Part shown: piece by piece, positions 26,984 through 37,171 of the stretch
How positions within the stretch are numbered: the stretch's first letter is position 1
Layout: each line of letters opens with the position of its first letter
Source: Crocinitomicaceae bacterium
GTDB lineage: Bacteria; Bacteroidota; Bacteroidia; Flavobacteriales_D; Crocinitomicaceae
DNA: 64,000 bases
Direction: 5' to 3'
Assembly: GCA_029249445.1 (NCBI GenBank)
Contig: JAQWHI010000018.1
Span: 485,348-549,347, forward strand
The notes under the pieces: model-generated
Databases searched by the model: none
The model's input: the letters and a program-made list of their open reading frames with translations, nothing else
Told to the model about the DNA's origin: nothing
Translations under genes and position numbers: made by a program

Positions 26984-28888
26984 ATGATGAAAAGATTACT
27001 TGATTTTCTACCGGACCATGTTGCTACCTTATTGAATCGACTCGGAATCGTTCTGATGTCTATGTACTTGACACGACTCGTTTTTCTTTTCTCGAATATC
27101 GAGGCCTTCCAAAATTTGGCATTCTTGGACTTCCTGGTAGCTCTTTGGTTTGATGTCATTACAATTGCTCTATTTTTTCTGCCTTACTACATCCTGTATA
27201 TGCTGCCTATACCATTTCGTCATACGGGAGCTTACAAACTATTTTTCCGACTGCTATTTCACATTACTAACGCCCTGATGCTTGGCTTAAACCTCATGGA
27301 TGTTGAGTATTTTCGATTCACAAGCAAGCGCTCTACTTATGATATTTTATCTATGTTCGGCGGAGGTGGAAATGATCTTGGTCAATTATGGGGAACATTT
27401 TTGCAGGATTTTTGGCTTGTTATTTTGATCTATATCGCTTTAATCGTAGCGTCCGATTTCTTGTATAGAAAGACCGACAGATTGGCATTGAAACCTACCA
27501 ATCGCTCTCAATTTTTAAAAACGAATTTGATCTGGTTCTTACTCATTGTTCCGACACTATTTATAATCGGAAGAGGAGGATTCGGACTGAAACCAATCGG
27601 TATAATTCAAGCCAATCGCTACACCAATCCGGAAAACATTTCATTCATACTACCTACTCCTTTTACCATTATCAAAACAATAGATCAAGGAGGATTGGAT
27701 CCAGTGATTTACATGTCTGAAAAAGATGCTACATATTATTTCAATCCCGTAAAAAAAACACAGCCGCAAGGTATTTTAGCGCACAACACGAACGTTGTCA
27801 TTATCATGCTTGAAAGCTTCGGTTCAGAATTTGTTGGAGCTTTTAATAACGGTAAAGGTTATACTCCATTTATGGATTCAATTATTAACCAATCACTAAC
27901 ATTCAATTACAGCTTCGCAAATGGGAAGCGATCCATAGAGGCAGTGCCCGCCGTAATCGCATCAATGCCGACACTTATGGAAAATGCATACATATCATCG
28001 CCATATGGAAATAACAAGATTAACACCTTACCCAACATACTTGGAAAACATGGATATGAATCTGCATTTTTTCATGCAGCAACAAATGGATCTATGAGCT
28101 TTGATGGATTCTCTGAAATTTGTGGATTTGACCACTATTTTGGGAGATTCGAATACAACAATGATGCGCATTTTGACAAAACATGGGGAATCCTAGACCA
28201 TTATTTTAATCCATGGAGCGCTAGAAAAATGAGCGAACTCAAAGAACCCTTCTTCAGTACTCTATTTACAATTTCTTCGCATCACCCCTACTTTATACCA
28301 AAAAGCTTAAGGGATGATGTGAAAAGAGGTCCTCAGAAAATATGTGCCTCAATAAGCTACGGAGACATCGCACTTCGTAATTTTTTCATCGAAGCAAAAA
28401 AACAAAGTTGGTACGACAACACGCTGTTCGTACTTTTGGCTGATCATACGCCAGCGACAACATCAAAAGTATACAACCAACGTACGCACATTTTCCGAAT
28501 ACCAATTGCATTTTACCATCCCAGCGGAAACTTAAATTCAGAGAAGAGCAATAAAGCTTTTCAACAATTGGATATCATGCCAACAATTTTAGATTTATTG
28601 AATATTGATACCGAGTATTATGCATTCGGAAATTCCTATTACAGCGGAGATAGCGGTGAAGCACTAACCTATCTTTCAGGGTCTTTTAATTACTTCAAAA
28701 ACGGACATTTAATTGTCTATTCGAACGGAAAGGCACAAAACTTGTACAACTACACAAAAAATAAAATTGACTTAAACGATTCTTTAACCTATTTTAGTAG
28801 TGAGATTAAAGATGCCGAACAAAAAATCAAAGCAACTATACAACGTTACAACAGCGATTTAATAAAAAACAGAACAACGGTAAAGTGA
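26984..28888 (+). CDS. LtaS-type sulfatase-family phosphoglycerol transferase
   Basis: Inner-membrane protein of 634 residues with about five N-terminal membrane segments (residues 15-210) and a periplasmic alkaline-phosphatase-fold domain. Motifs seen are VIIMLESFGSE near residue 272, ANGKRSIEAVPA near residue 315 where the nucleophile should lie, SSHHPYF near residue 432 and LLADHTPAT near residue 487. In LtaS the nucleophile is the threonine of GKTS; here it reads GKRS, so the serine is the probable replacement. Such enzymes move phosphoglycerol from phosphatidylglycerol to a glycan or lipid and release diacylglycerol. The following kinase gene overlaps this one by four bases. Gram-negative targets are unknown. 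A phosphoethanolamine transferase role is less likely. Confidence 0.85.
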   Translation: MMKRLLDFLPDHVATLLNRLGIVLMSMYLTRLVFLFSNIEAFQNLAFLDFLVALWFDVITIALFFLPYYILYMLPIPFRHTGAYKLFFRLLFHITNALMLGLNLMDVEYFRFTSKRSTYDILSMFGGGGNDLGQLWGTFLQDFWLVILIYIALIVASDFLYRKTDRLALKPTNRSQFLKTNLIWFLLIVPTLFIIGRGGFGLKPIGIIQANRYTNPENISFILPTPFTIIKTIDQGGLDPVIYMSEKDATYYFNPVKKTQPQGILAHNTNVVIIMLESFGSEFVGAFNNGKGYTPFMDSIINQSLTFNYSFANGKRSIEAVPAVIASMPTLMENAYISSPYGNNKINTLPNILGKHGYESAFFHAATNGSMSFDGFSEICGFDHYFGRFEYNNDAHFDKTWGILDHYFNPWSARKMSELKEPFFSTLFTISSHHPYFIPKSLRDDVKRGPQKICASISYGDIALRNFFIEAKKQSWYDNTLFVLLADHTPATTSKVYNQRTHIFRIPIAFYHPSGNLNSEKSNKAFQQLDIMPTILDLLNIDTEYYAFGNSYYSGDSGEALTYLSGSFNYFKNGHLIVYSNGKAQNLYNYTKNKIDLNDSLTYFSSEIKDAEQKIKATIQRYNSDLIKNRTTVK

Positions 28889-29760
28889 AACAAACAATTC
28901 GATTCATAGTAAACCCGATATCAGGAGTTGGAAAGAAAAATTACATCCCTGATTTGATTGAGAATTACCTCGACCACAACAAGTTTGACTATGATCTTGC
29001 ATTTACAGAATATAAACTTCATGCGAAAACACTCGCAAAACAATCCTCAGAAGAAGGAATCGATATTGTTTGCGCTGTTGGAGGCGATGGATCTGTTCAT
29101 GAAGTGGGAACAGCATTGATTGGAACAAAAACAAAATTAGCAATACTACCCGTAGGATCTGGGAATGGTTTGGCCCGACATCTAAAAATTTCTATGAATA
29201 TCAGAGTGGCAATTGAATGTATCAACAATTCAAAATCCATAGCGATGGATACTGTCCTTGTAAATGAAAAATCATTTTTGGGTGTTGGAGGATATGGTTT
29301 TGACGCAGTAGTAGCGAAGAGATTCGACACCCATCGTCGAAGAGGTCTTTGGGGTTATATTCAACTCATTCTTCGTGAGTTTTTTCGATTCAACCCTATC
29401 AATGCCTCAATTGACATTGATGGAAAAATAAAAACGCTTCCTGTCGTTCTGCTAACCGTGGCAAATTCTTCTCAATTTGGCAATGGTTTTACGATATCTC
29501 CAAAGTCTGATGTAACTGATGGAGAATTGGAATTGGTTGTTTTAAGGCCATTTACCATTTGGTCGGCACCATTAATTGTCTACCGTTTTTTCACAAAAAG
29601 AAGCGATACTTCCAGGTTCTCTGAAATTATTCCTTTTAAAACAGCCAAGCTAAAGCTCTCTAAAAAAATTGCACATTACGATGGAGAGCCCTGCGATGTG
29701 AAAGATGAGATCAATGTCAGTGTTGTTCCAAAAAGTCTGAATATTATAATAGGTAATTAA
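28885..29760 (+). CDS. Diacylglycerol kinase-like lipid kinase (DAGK catalytic domain)
   Basis: Cytoplasmic or membrane-associated lipid kinase of 291 residues. It has FIVNPISGVGKKN at the N-terminus, the ATP-binding VGGDGSVHEVG near residue 70 and LPVGSGNGLARHL near residue 92, followed by the C-terminal beta domain with TDGELELVVLRPF. The closest functional models are DgkB and YegS; a sphingosine or ceramide kinase is another option in this phylum. The start is a GTG whose last two bases are part of the TGA stop of the LtaS-like gene, so it is coupled to it, and phosphorylating the diacylglycerol released by that enzyme is the simplest reading. Confidence 0.9.
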   Translation: MKQTIRFIVNPISGVGKKNYIPDLIENYLDHNKFDYDLAFTEYKLHAKTLAKQSSEEGIDIVCAVGGDGSVHEVGTALIGTKTKLAILPVGSGNGLARHLKISMNIRVAIECINNSKSIAMDTVLVNEKSFLGVGGYGFDAVVAKRFDTHRRRGLWGYIQLILREFFRFNPINASIDIDGKIKTLPVVLLTVANSSQFGNGFTISPKSDVTDGELELVVLRPFTIWSAPLIVYRFFTKRSDTSRFSEIIPFKTAKLKLSKKIAHYDGEPCDVKDEINVSVVPKSLNIIIGN

Positions 29761-29791
29761 GAAATGATTCCCAAAATCAATTGATATAAAG

Positions 29792-29953
29792 ATGCTCTAT
29801 CTCTATCTTTACCCATTAGCTCCTGCTATTTTAATCGCAGTTCTGAATTGGATTTATTGGAGAAAACAAGGATTCACTTCAAAAATTCATTTGGGCTTTG
29901 GAATCATCATTTTTTGGGCCGGTTTCCACATCTTATTTAAATACTTCGCATAG
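29792..29953 (+). CDS. Small membrane protein, 53 residues
   Basis: An ORF too short for the ORF track, from an ATG at 29792 to a TAG at 29951. It has two hydrophobic segments, LYPLAPAILIAVLNWIYW and GFGIIIFWAGFHILF, joined by a basic turn with RKQGFTSK, so it should be a hairpin in the inner membrane with both ends on the same side. It lies 31 bases after the lipid kinase and just before mutA on the same strand. I know no function for it; the clean hairpin topology and its position in the operon support a real gene, with conservation still to be shown. Confidence 0.6.
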   Translation: MLYLYLYPLAPAILIAVLNWIYWRKQGFTSKIHLGFGIIIFWAGFHILFKYFA

Positions 29954-30020
29954 ACGAATGAACGATTATTCGAATAGTTCAATTAACTTTACAGAACCCA
30001 TATTCGAAGAAAACAACTCA

Positions 30021-31355
30021 ATGAATCGTTTTTTTAAGACTTTTAAAAAAAGCTCACTTAACGACTGGAAAGATCAAATTATTAAAGATCTTAAGGGAAA
30101 AGAGCATGCTACATTGGAATTCAATGATCCTATTGAAGAAATTAAATTTAAAGCATACTACCACCAAGATGAAGTAATTATACCACCGCAAACGCCCGGG
30201 AATTTTCCTTTCAAACGCGGATATTCGTCAACAAATAATTTCTGGTCAAATGCAGCACTCATTTTAATTCAAAACGAAAAAATAGCGAATCAAGAAGCTT
30301 TGGCTATTTTAATGAATGGGGCAAATATGCTTGTCTTTAAATCGAACAAAAACAACTGTGATTGGGAAAAAGTACTTCAGGGTATTCAGCTAGAATATAT
30401 TGAATCCCAATTCATTATTTCCACAAAACAGGACTTCCTAGCCATTAAGGCTATTGATTCAAATGCCTCTATCGCATACGACCATCTAGCCATAAAGAAC
30501 TCTAAATTATTCGAGGAAATCATCGCGCACAACAAAACCGATCAATCACTCGCGCTAAAAGTGAATGGATTCAGTGTTCAACAAGCTGGAGCGACGTCAT
30601 GGCAAGAAGTGGCATTTTGCTTAAATGTTGGTCACGAGTACCTTCTGCAACTTATGACTGAAGGACTCACGATTGACGAGGCCTCAAAAATGATTCATTT
30701 TCATATTGGAATTGGAAACAATTATTTCAACGAAATTGCCAAGCTGCGCACATTACGCCAATTGTGGTCTAAATTGATACAAGCCTACTCCCCAAAAAAT
30801 CAAAGGTCTTTTGATTGTAACATTACTGCAATCATCGGACATGTCAACAAATCGTTAAGGGATCCCTATACAAATCTATTACGACAAACTACAGAAGTCA
30901 TGTCGGCACTCAACGGAGCGAATGCAATCTTGGTATTGCCTTATGACTTTTATTCGGATCAAGGTCCGAGCTCATTGGCCAAGCGCATGGCAATAAACCT
31001 TGCTTTACTGCTTCAAGAAGAAGCATATCTTGACAAAGTGATCGATCCAATAGGAGGAAGTTATTCAATTGAAACACTTACAGAATTAATTGGGGAAAAA
31101 TCCTGGAATACATTTCAAGGAATAGAAAAAAATGGAGGATTGTTTGAGCAAAATGCACTCAATGTATTTGCCGAATTAATCATGAAAAAACAAAACCAAA
31201 GAGTTGAAGCTTTTTCTTCTGGGAAAACCACCCGAATAGGAATAAACGATTACGAAGACCTAAACGAAAAAGTAGCCAATTGGAAAGAAGTGGATTCATA
31301 CCTGGGAATGAAACCATTAATCCTTGATCTTCAACCTAAAAAAAGTGAAAAATGA
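30021..31355 (+). CDS. mutA: Methylmalonyl-CoA mutase small subunit
   Basis: Non-catalytic partner of MutB in the B12-dependent interconversion of methylmalonyl-CoA and succinyl-CoA. The family start [18 protein letters not shown] follows the ATG at 30021, which I choose over the ATG at 29958 and the TTG at 29898 because the upstream residues do not look conserved and the longer form overlaps the small membrane gene. This gives 444 residues, the barrel domain only, without a B12-binding domain. [14 protein letters not shown] near the C-terminus parallels [14 protein letters not shown] of MutB. Its stop overlaps the mutB start by four bases. Confidence 0.93.
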   Translation: MNRFFKTFKKSSLNDWKDQIIKDLKGKEHATLEFNDPIEEIKFKAYYHQDEVIIPPQTPGNFPFKRGYSSTNNFWSNAALILIQNEKIANQEALAILMNGANMLVFKSNKNNCDWEKVLQGIQLEYIESQFIISTKQDFLAIKAIDSNASIAYDHLAIKNSKLFEEIIAHNKTDQSLALKVNGFSVQQAGATSWQEVAFCLNVGHEYLLQLMTEGLTIDEASKMIHFHIGIGNNYFNEIAKLRTLRQLWSKLIQAYSPKNQRSFDCNITAIIGHVNKSLRDPYTNLLRQTTEVMSALNGANAILVLPYDFYSDQGPSSLAKRMAINLALLLQEEAYLDKVIDPIGGSYSIETLTELIGEKSWNTFQGIEKNGGLFEQNALNVFAELIMKKQNQRVEAFSSGKTTRIGINDYEDLNEKVANWKEVDSYLGMKPLILDLQPKKSEK

Positions 31356-33484
31356 AAAGAGTAGATTTTAGTAAAATCGATGCTTCGGTCGAAGTTGACA
31401 ATTCTAAAATTGAGCAATCGACTACTTTCACGACTTCTGATAAAATTGATATTCAAAATTTTTATACGCACAATAATATCGAGCAAACCGAACACATTGG
31501 TTTTGTATCTGGGACACCACCTTACCTAAGAGGGCCTTATTCTTCAATGTATGCGATACGTCCCTGGACCATTCGACAATATGCGGGATTTTCAACTGCA
31601 GAAGAATCAAATGCATTTTACCGAAGAAATTTAGCTGCCGGACAAAAAGGTTTGTCTGTAGCATTCGATTTGGCCACACACCGTGGATACGATTCTGATC
31701 ATCCAAGAGTACTTGGAGATGTGGGGAAAGCAGGAGTTGCCATCGACTCGATCTTAGATATGAAAGTCCTTTTCGATCAAATCCCACTTAATAAAATGTC
31801 AGTTTCCATGACGATGAACGGCGCCGTATTGCCAATCATGGCATTCTATATCCTTGCAGCTGAAGAGCAAGGTGTATCTCAATCGGAACTATCGGGAACC
31901 ATACAAAACGATATCCTCAAGGAGTTTATGGTGCGTAATACGTATATCTATCCACCGCTTCCGTCGATGCGGATTATATCAGATATTTTTGAATATACAG
32001 CTAAAAACATGCCGCGTTTCAATTCAATTTCTATATCTGGATACCATATGCATGAGGCAGGTGCAACGGCAGCAATTGAACTTGCATATACCTTAGCAGA
32101 TGGATTGGAGTATCTGAAAGCAGGAATTAAAGCGGGAATGGATGTCGATGACTTTGCTCCTCGATTGAGCTTTTTCTGGGCAATAGGCATGAATCATTAC
32201 ACAGAAATTGCAAAAATGCGAGCTGGTAGGGTATTGTGGGCAAAATTGGTGAGCCAATTCAATCCGAAAAATAAAAAATCTCTTGCACTCAGAACCCATT
32301 GCCAAACATCTGGCTGGAGTTTAACAGAGCAAGACCCTTTTAATAATATCGCCAGAACCTGTATCGAAGCTTTAGCTGCCGTTTTTGGAGGAACACAATC
32401 ACTGCATACCAATGCTTTGGATGAGGCCATTGCTTTACCTACAGATTTTTCCGCAAGAATCGCTCGCAATACACAAATTTATCTTCAAGAAGAAACAGGA
32501 ATCACCAAGCATGTAGATCCCATGGGTGGAAGTTACTATGTTGAAAAATTAACTGAAGAATTGATTCATGAAGCATGGAGTCTAATCGAAGAGGTTGAGG
32601 AACTTGGTGGCATGGCAAAGGCGATTGAAACCGGACTTCCGAAAATGAAAATAGAAGAAGCCGCTGCAAGAAAGCAAGCAAGAATTGATTCGAACAAAGA
32701 CATCATCGTAGGTGTAAATCGCTTCCAGTTAGAGAAGGAAGATTCCATTGAAATTTTGGAAGTTGACAACTCAAAGGTACGTGAAAATCAAATCAAACAA
32801 TTGCAAAAAATCAGAAAAAACAGAAATAAACTCAAAGTAAAAGCGTCACTCCAAAAGCTAGAGGATGCGGCAAAATCCGGCAAAGGCAACTTATTAGAAA
32901 TTGCGATTCAATGCGCTAGGGATCGTGCAACACTTGGTGAAATTTCAACTGCACTAGAAACTACTTTTGGACGGTATCAGGCAACGATTCGTTCAATAAA
33001 TGGTGTATATTCGTCTGAATCTATGGAAGATATTGATTTTAATATTGCTCAAAGCATGGCCGACCAATTTAGTAAATTGGAGGGGCGTCGACCACGCATT
33101 ATGATTGCAAAAATGGGACAAGATGGCCACGATCGTGGAGCAAAAGTAATTGCCACATCTTTTGCAGATATTGGCTTTGACGTTGATATTGGACCATTAT
33201 TCCAAACCCCCGAAGAGGCGGCAAAACAAGCCGTAGAAAACGATGTTCACATTTTAGGAGTTTCATCACTAGCTGCAGGGCATAAAACACTGGTACCTCA
33301 AGTAATTGAAGAACTCGAGAAATTAGGTCGTGGTGACATAATGGTCGTTGCCGGCGGAGTAATACCACAACAAGACTACGATTTTCTCCACAAAGCAGGA
33401 GTGTTTGGTGTATTTGGACCAGGAACCAAAATTTCAAAAGCAGCTCAAAATATACTCCAACTCCTATTGAAAAGTTTTGAATAA
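31352..33484 (+). CDS. mutB: Methylmalonyl-CoA mutase large subunit
   Basis: Adenosylcobalamin-dependent mutase of 710 residues linking propionyl-CoA metabolism to the TCA cycle. The N-terminal barrel has [14 protein letters not shown] near residue 53, the [11 protein letters not shown] segment, and [20 protein letters not shown] near residue 315. The C-terminal B12-binding domain has the cobalt-ligand motif DGHDRGAKV near residue 592, [11 protein letters not shown] and [11 protein letters not shown]. The start is coupled to mutA through ATGA. The epimerase and propionyl-CoA carboxylase are not in the window. Confidence 0.97.
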   Translation: MKRVDFSKIDASVEVDNSKIEQSTTFTTSDKIDIQNFYTHNNIEQTEHIGFVSGTPPYLRGPYSSMYAIRPWTIRQYAGFSTAEESNAFYRRNLAAGQKGLSVAFDLATHRGYDSDHPRVLGDVGKAGVAIDSILDMKVLFDQIPLNKMSVSMTMNGAVLPIMAFYILAAEEQGVSQSELSGTIQNDILKEFMVRNTYIYPPLPSMRIISDIFEYTAKNMPRFNSISISGYHMHEAGATAAIELAYTLADGLEYLKAGIKAGMDVDDFAPRLSFFWAIGMNHYTEIAKMRAGRVLWAKLVSQFNPKNKKSLALRTHCQTSGWSLTEQDPFNNIARTCIEALAAVFGGTQSLHTNALDEAIALPTDFSARIARNTQIYLQEETGITKHVDPMGGSYYVEKLTEELIHEAWSLIEEVEELGGMAKAIETGLPKMKIEEAAARKQARIDSNKDIIVGVNRFQLEKEDSIEILEVDNSKVRENQIKQLQKIRKNRNKLKVKASLQKLEDAAKSGKGNLLEIAIQCARDRATLGEISTALETTFGRYQATIRSINGVYSSESMEDIDFNIAQSMADQFSKLEGRRPRIMIAKMGQDGHDRGAKVIATSFADIGFDVDIGPLFQTPEEAAKQAVENDVHILGVSSLAAGHKTLVPQVIEELEKLGRGDIMVVAGGVIPQQDYDFLHKAGVFGVFGPGTKISKAAQNILQLLLKSFE

Positions 33485-33662
33485 TTTTTGAGATAAAAAT
33501 GCGAATAGCATAAGAATCAATGAACTTTTTGAATTAAATAATGTAACTTGTGGTTTAATTTATACATAGAATTAAATGATAGAAGAAATGTTAAAAAAGA
33601 GTTAACGTTCTCTCCTAAAATAAATTCGGCACAATCTTTGAAAATTGATTAGAAAAATAATT

Positions 33663-34391
33663 ATGAAATATATATTCACATTACTCAGCTTCATTTTTAT
33701 CAGTCAAATTGTATTCTGTCAACAATACGATGAACTCAAAATCCTATATGCTGATGAAGACTATAAAAAACTTGTTGCAAAATCTCTGAAATACACGGAG
33801 AATGAAAAAACAAAAAAAAAGGTTGTTCCATACATCTGGGCAGCAAAAGGTTTGTACGCTATTTCTGAATCAGGTGAAACTGATGTCAAATACAAGAACG
33901 CATACAAAGACGCCATAAAGTATCTTTCGAAAGGACTAAAATACGACCTCAAGTTAAATGATGGTAGTACATTTGAAGAATTCAGTGAATTTACCGAAGA
34001 ATTTAAAATGTCTTTGTTCTTTAGAATTACTAATGAATTAGAATCAGAGGCATATAAAAAAGCCTATTCGTGGGCAATGAAATACCCGAAAATCACTAAA
34101 AATACCGTTGGAGCCAAATACATAGCTGGAGCATGTAAATACCTTGTCTCTGATCCAGGAACATCACGAACACTTTGGAATGAAGGTGACGCATTATTAA
34201 AAGAAGTAAATGAAATTGATAGCTGGGGCGAAGCAGATAGAAACATGTTAATGATGGGCGTTTATTACTCAGCAAGAGCTTTAAAGTCAAAGCGTCAGAC
34301 AGAGAAAGCAAAAGCCTTCATGAATAAAATCGCTCAATGGTTTGAAGGAAACGAAGATTTCAAAGAACTTTATGATGAAATCGTCAACTAA
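33663..34391 (+). CDS. Secreted helical-repeat protein of unknown function
   Basis: A 242-residue protein with a signal peptide (KYIFTLLSFIFISQIVFCQQ) followed by a lysine-rich, mostly helical domain whose segments (ADEDYKKLVAKSLKYTE, AYKDAIKYLSKGLKYD, AYSWAMKYPK) suggest TPR-like helical hairpins. There is no lipobox. The ORF track start at 33645 is a TTG; the ATG at 33663 starts the signal peptide. An intrinsic terminator follows the stop. It is monocistronic as far as can be seen. I do not recognise a specific family. Confidence 0.8.
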   Translation: MKYIFTLLSFIFISQIVFCQQYDELKILYADEDYKKLVAKSLKYTENEKTKKKVVPYIWAAKGLYAISESGETDVKYKNAYKDAIKYLSKGLKYDLKLNDGSTFEEFSEFTEEFKMSLFFRITNELESEAYKKAYSWAMKYPKITKNTVGAKYIAGACKYLVSDPGTSRTLWNEGDALLKEVNEIDSWGEADRNMLMMGVYYSARALKSKRQTEKAKAFMNKIAQWFEGNEDFKELYDEIVN

Positions 34392-34410
34392 TTTTGCAAC
34401 GAATTCAAAT

Positions 34411-34446
34411 AAAAAACCGTTCTTTAAAGAAGAGCGGTTTTTTTTA
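34411..34446 (+). terminator. Intrinsic terminator after the helical-repeat protein gene
   Basis: AAACCGTTCTT and AAGAGCGGTTT pair around TAAAG-like loop bases and are followed by a T run; it starts 20 bases after the stop codon. Confidence 0.88.
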
Positions 34447-34492
34447 TTAAAAAAACACAACATTAGACGAAACTATTGTCAAACAAACTAAA

Positions 34493-35650
34493 ATGAAACG
34501 CAGACTAATTCTACTCTTTTGCTTTTTTCAAGCTGTAGCAACAGCCCAAACATTCAATCCATTTTATTCAGCTCTTACAGCCAATTGCAATCAAGATAGT
34601 GTCACTCAGAACTTAATGGAATTTGAAGCGTTAGGAATAAAAGAACTCGGAACTTCTGCTATAGACGATACATACGACTGGCTGGTTTCAAAATATACAA
34701 ATCTTGGTTACACAGATATTGTAGTAGACGACTTCTTCGCAAACGGATGGCCAACAAAAAATTTAATCGTGACTAAAACCGGAACGGTATACCCCGATAC
34801 TTATGTTATAATTGATGGTCACTACGATACAAAAAATGGCACAGGGACAAATGACAATGGCACTGGAACGGCTATAATTTTGGAAGCTGCTAGATTACTT
34901 AAGAATATCAATACAGAATATTCGATCAAATTTATCCACTTCAGTGCTGAAGAAACTAGTCTGCAAGGAAGTCAACACTATGTAAATACAGATGTTGTTC
35001 CAAACAATATGGACATCAAAATTGTCTTCAATATCGATCAAGTTGGAGGTGTAAATGGTATGACAAACAATACTATTATCTGCGAGCAGGACATGAGCCC
35101 ACCCTCTAGTAATGATGCACAATCTGCTCTAATGACAAATGAACTGGCAACATGCATCGAACTCTATTCAAATTTGATGACAGAAATTAGTTACGCGTAT
35201 GGTTCGGATTATGTTCCATTTATGAACCAGGGAGAAATAATCACGGGACTTTATGAGAAAAATCAAACACCTTATGCTCACACAACCCAGGACAGTATTG
35301 AATACATTGATTTAGATTATGTGTATGAAATTACAAAAGGGTCTTTGGGAGCCTTGTCTCATTTCGCAATCGCCTATGAGGAACTCGCTATACCTGAGAA
35401 TAAATCAAATGATCTAAACGTTTTTCCGATTCCATCTGATGGATACTTAACACTTTCAATTGAGTCTCTAGTTGGTCAACCTATTGATCTAACGATATCC
35501 AATATTTCAGGAGCGATATCACACAAAACAAGAATTTCATCCCTAAATGTTGAGCAAATAGTCGATATAATGTACCTCCGCCCTGGAGCATATCTTTTGT
35601 ATATCGAAGCACAAAATCAAAGGTATTACAAACAAATATTCCTCAAATAA
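34493..35650 (+). CDS. Secreted M28 family peptidase with T9SS sorting domain
   Basis: Zinc aminopeptidase-like protein of 385 residues. After a signal peptide ending near ATAQT, metal-binding elements of family M28 appear in order: IDGHYDT near residue 108, TNDNGTGTA near residue 119, FSAEETSLQGSQHY near residue 151, FNIDQVGG near residue 180 and YAHTTQDSIEYID near residue 262. The C-terminal 75 residues form a type A sorting domain starting at VFPIPSDGYLTLS and ending YKQIFLK. It should be released or attached at the cell surface through the type IX system encoded further on in this window. Confidence 0.92.
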   Translation: MKRRLILLFCFFQAVATAQTFNPFYSALTANCNQDSVTQNLMEFEALGIKELGTSAIDDTYDWLVSKYTNLGYTDIVVDDFFANGWPTKNLIVTKTGTVYPDTYVIIDGHYDTKNGTGTNDNGTGTAIILEAARLLKNINTEYSIKFIHFSAEETSLQGSQHYVNTDVVPNNMDIKIVFNIDQVGGVNGMTNNTIICEQDMSPPSSNDAQSALMTNELATCIELYSNLMTEISYAYGSDYVPFMNQGEIITGLYEKNQTPYAHTTQDSIEYIDLDYVYEITKGSLGALSHFAIAYEELAIPENKSNDLNVFPIPSDGYLTLSIESLVGQPIDLTISNISGAISHKTRISSLNVEQIVDIMYLRPGAYLLYIEAQNQRYYKQIFLK

Positions 35651-35716
35651 TCAGATTTGAACAATATAAATTGTAAAACATCAGTGCACTAATTAAAAAC
35701 GAGCACATTTCATTCT

Positions 35717-35724
35717 TATTTTTG
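35717..35724 (+). promoter_or_regulatory. TAnnTTTG promoter box of the DivIC-like gene
   Basis: TATTTTTG is followed by AATT and the GTG start at 35729, the same four-base spacing seen at murB, lpxD and others. Confidence 0.6.
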
Positions 35725-35728
35725 AATT

Positions 35729-36013
35729 GTGAAACGTTTTTTATTGATTTTTCGGAACAAATTTTTACTGGCTATTACCATCTTCTTCGTGTATGCATTA
35801 TTTCTTGATGAAAATGATATTTTCACTATCATTTCTCAATCAAATAAGTTAAGTTCATTAAAAGCAGAAACGAATGAGATGAATCAAAACCTTAAGGAGA
35901 CACAGCGTATATTGAACAGGTTAAAATACAGTGCTGAAGTAGAAAAATATGCTCGAGAAAAGAAATTATTCAAAAAAGATGATGAAGATATCTTTGTTAT
36001 TTTTTACGAATAA
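35729..36013 (+). CDS. Septum formation initiator, DivIC/FtsB-like
   Basis: A 94-residue bitopic membrane protein with a short basic N-terminus, one membrane segment (FLLAITIFFVYALFL) and a coiled coil (SLKAETNEMNQNLKETQRILNRL), ending in the RLKYSAEVEKYAREKKLFKKDDEDIFVI segment typical of FtsB/DivIC proteins, which assemble with FtsL and FtsQ at the division septum. The start is a GTG with the promoter box only four bases away. Its stop is two bases from the convergent spoIID-like gene, with no terminator visible between them. Confidence 0.9.
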   Translation: MKRFLLIFRNKFLLAITIFFVYALFLDENDIFTIISQSNKLSSLKAETNEMNQNLKETQRILNRLKYSAEVEKYAREKKLFKKDDEDIFVIFYE

Positions 36014-36015
36014 GA

Positions 36016-37167
36016 CTAGCGCCCCAATGCTTTTGGAATCAAACTCCTATCATGTTGAAAATCAATGACTTGAACATTGTGAAAATAAAACCTGGCTATT
36101 TGAGAATATCCATATCCTAATTCAGCCATGCGCATCGCTCCCTCCTGGCACAATCCTACCCCATGACCAAAGCCACGTCCTTCTAACACCACCTGGTCAC
36201 CGTTCAAATACGAACTAAAAAACGTTGATTTTAAATGAAACTTCTGTCGTAAATCCCGAAGGGGAATACCAAGTGATGGGTGAATGAAAAATGCCTTGCG
36301 CTCAATTTGATCGAAATTATAAATATAGTTGCCATATTTTTTCTCAGAAACGCCGTATTCCTGATTTAAAAAATCAGCCCATTTCCTTTTATTAATAGTG
36401 GTTCTCCATGTTGCCTGACGTGTATGAATACAAAAGGTATCTATGAAACTTTCCACATAGGGTACAGAGGTATTCCAAACATAGCCTGCATCGCAAACTT
36501 GTCCGCCACAATTTGCCGAAAAATAAGTAGTTACAAGTTGATCTCTGGGCCCCACAAGTACTTTATTTTGAGTTAATTGAACTGCGGTTTTTATTGCATC
36601 TGTGTATCTCAGCATATTGTGGTATGCCTGACAATGAACACCATCACAAAGCTGGAACCCCTCATCGTGGTGTCGATCTTCATTTTTGAGGGCATATGTT
36701 CTACTCATTAAAGCTTGAACTTTATAATATTCCAAGTGTCGACCTCCACCACCCTCGGATTCTACAACTCCTGACAAATAATTATCCATATTGACCAGGT
36801 TCACGACATTCAAACGCCCGTCCACAGATTTCACTTCCAAATTATCAGGGTAATAGTGTTGTCTGGATGTTGGTAATAGGGATTTGATTTTAAACGACGA
36901 ATTTAATGTGTCCTGAACAATATGTACACAATAAAAATCCTGATAAGTATCATTTGTTTTGATTCGCACCATCCCCGAATGCAGCTCAAGTTCGATCGCA
37001 CCTAGAATGCCCAGATTGATCGAGTCTCCATAAACCGAATATACACCTTGGTTGGCGCTTAGAGCTATTTTCTTGACCTCGATGCTACGAAGCAACCCAA
37101 TACGAAGCTCCTGCGCATTGGACCAACAGGTTAAGGTCAGGAAAAAGAAGATGATTCGAGTCTTCAT
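36016..37167 (-). CDS. SpoIID/LytB domain protein
   Basis: A 383-residue exported protein with a signal peptide (IIFFFLTLTCWSNAQ) and a SpoIID/amidase-enhancer domain. Motifs are VVESEGGGGRHLEYYKVQALMSRTYALKN near residue 137, CQAYHNM near residue 180, STYFSANCGG-like segment near residue 210 and GRGFGHGVGLCQEGAMRMA near residue 335. SpoIID cleaves glycan strands stripped of stem peptides; LytB-like homologues stimulate amidases. A non-sporulating Gram-negative host suggests a role in peptidoglycan turnover. A TAAATTTG box lies four bases before the ATG although lpxB is only 26 bases upstream. Confidence 0.9.
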   Translation of the reverse strand: MKTRIIFFFLTLTCWSNAQELRIGLLRSIEVKKIALSANQGVYSVYGDSINLGILGAIELELHSGMVRIKTNDTYQDFYCVHIVQDTLNSSFKIKSLLPTSRQHYYPDNLEVKSVDGRLNVVNLVNMDNYLSGVVESEGGGGRHLEYYKVQALMSRTYALKNEDRHHDEGFQLCDGVHCQAYHNMLRYTDAIKTAVQLTQNKVLVGPRDQLVTTYFSANCGGQVCDAGYVWNTSVPYVESFIDTFCIHTRQATWRTTINKRKWADFLNQEYGVSEKKYGNYIYNFDQIERKAFFIHPSLGIPLRDLRQKFHLKSTFFSSYLNGDQVVLEGRGFGHGVGLCQEGAMRMAELGYGYSQIARFYFHNVQVIDFQHDRSLIPKALGR

Positions 37168-37171
37168 GCCT

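Noticed and set aside
29898-30020. Longer mutA start (TTG at 29898 or ATG at 29958)
   Set aside because: The family sequence begins at the ATG at 30021, and the TTG start overlaps the small membrane protein gene.
33485-33662. Possible RNA gene or riboswitch in the largest intergenic gap (about 180 bases)
   Set aside because: I see no tRNA-like cloverleaf, no terminator hairpin and no recognisable riboswitch core; the stretch is simply AT-rich.
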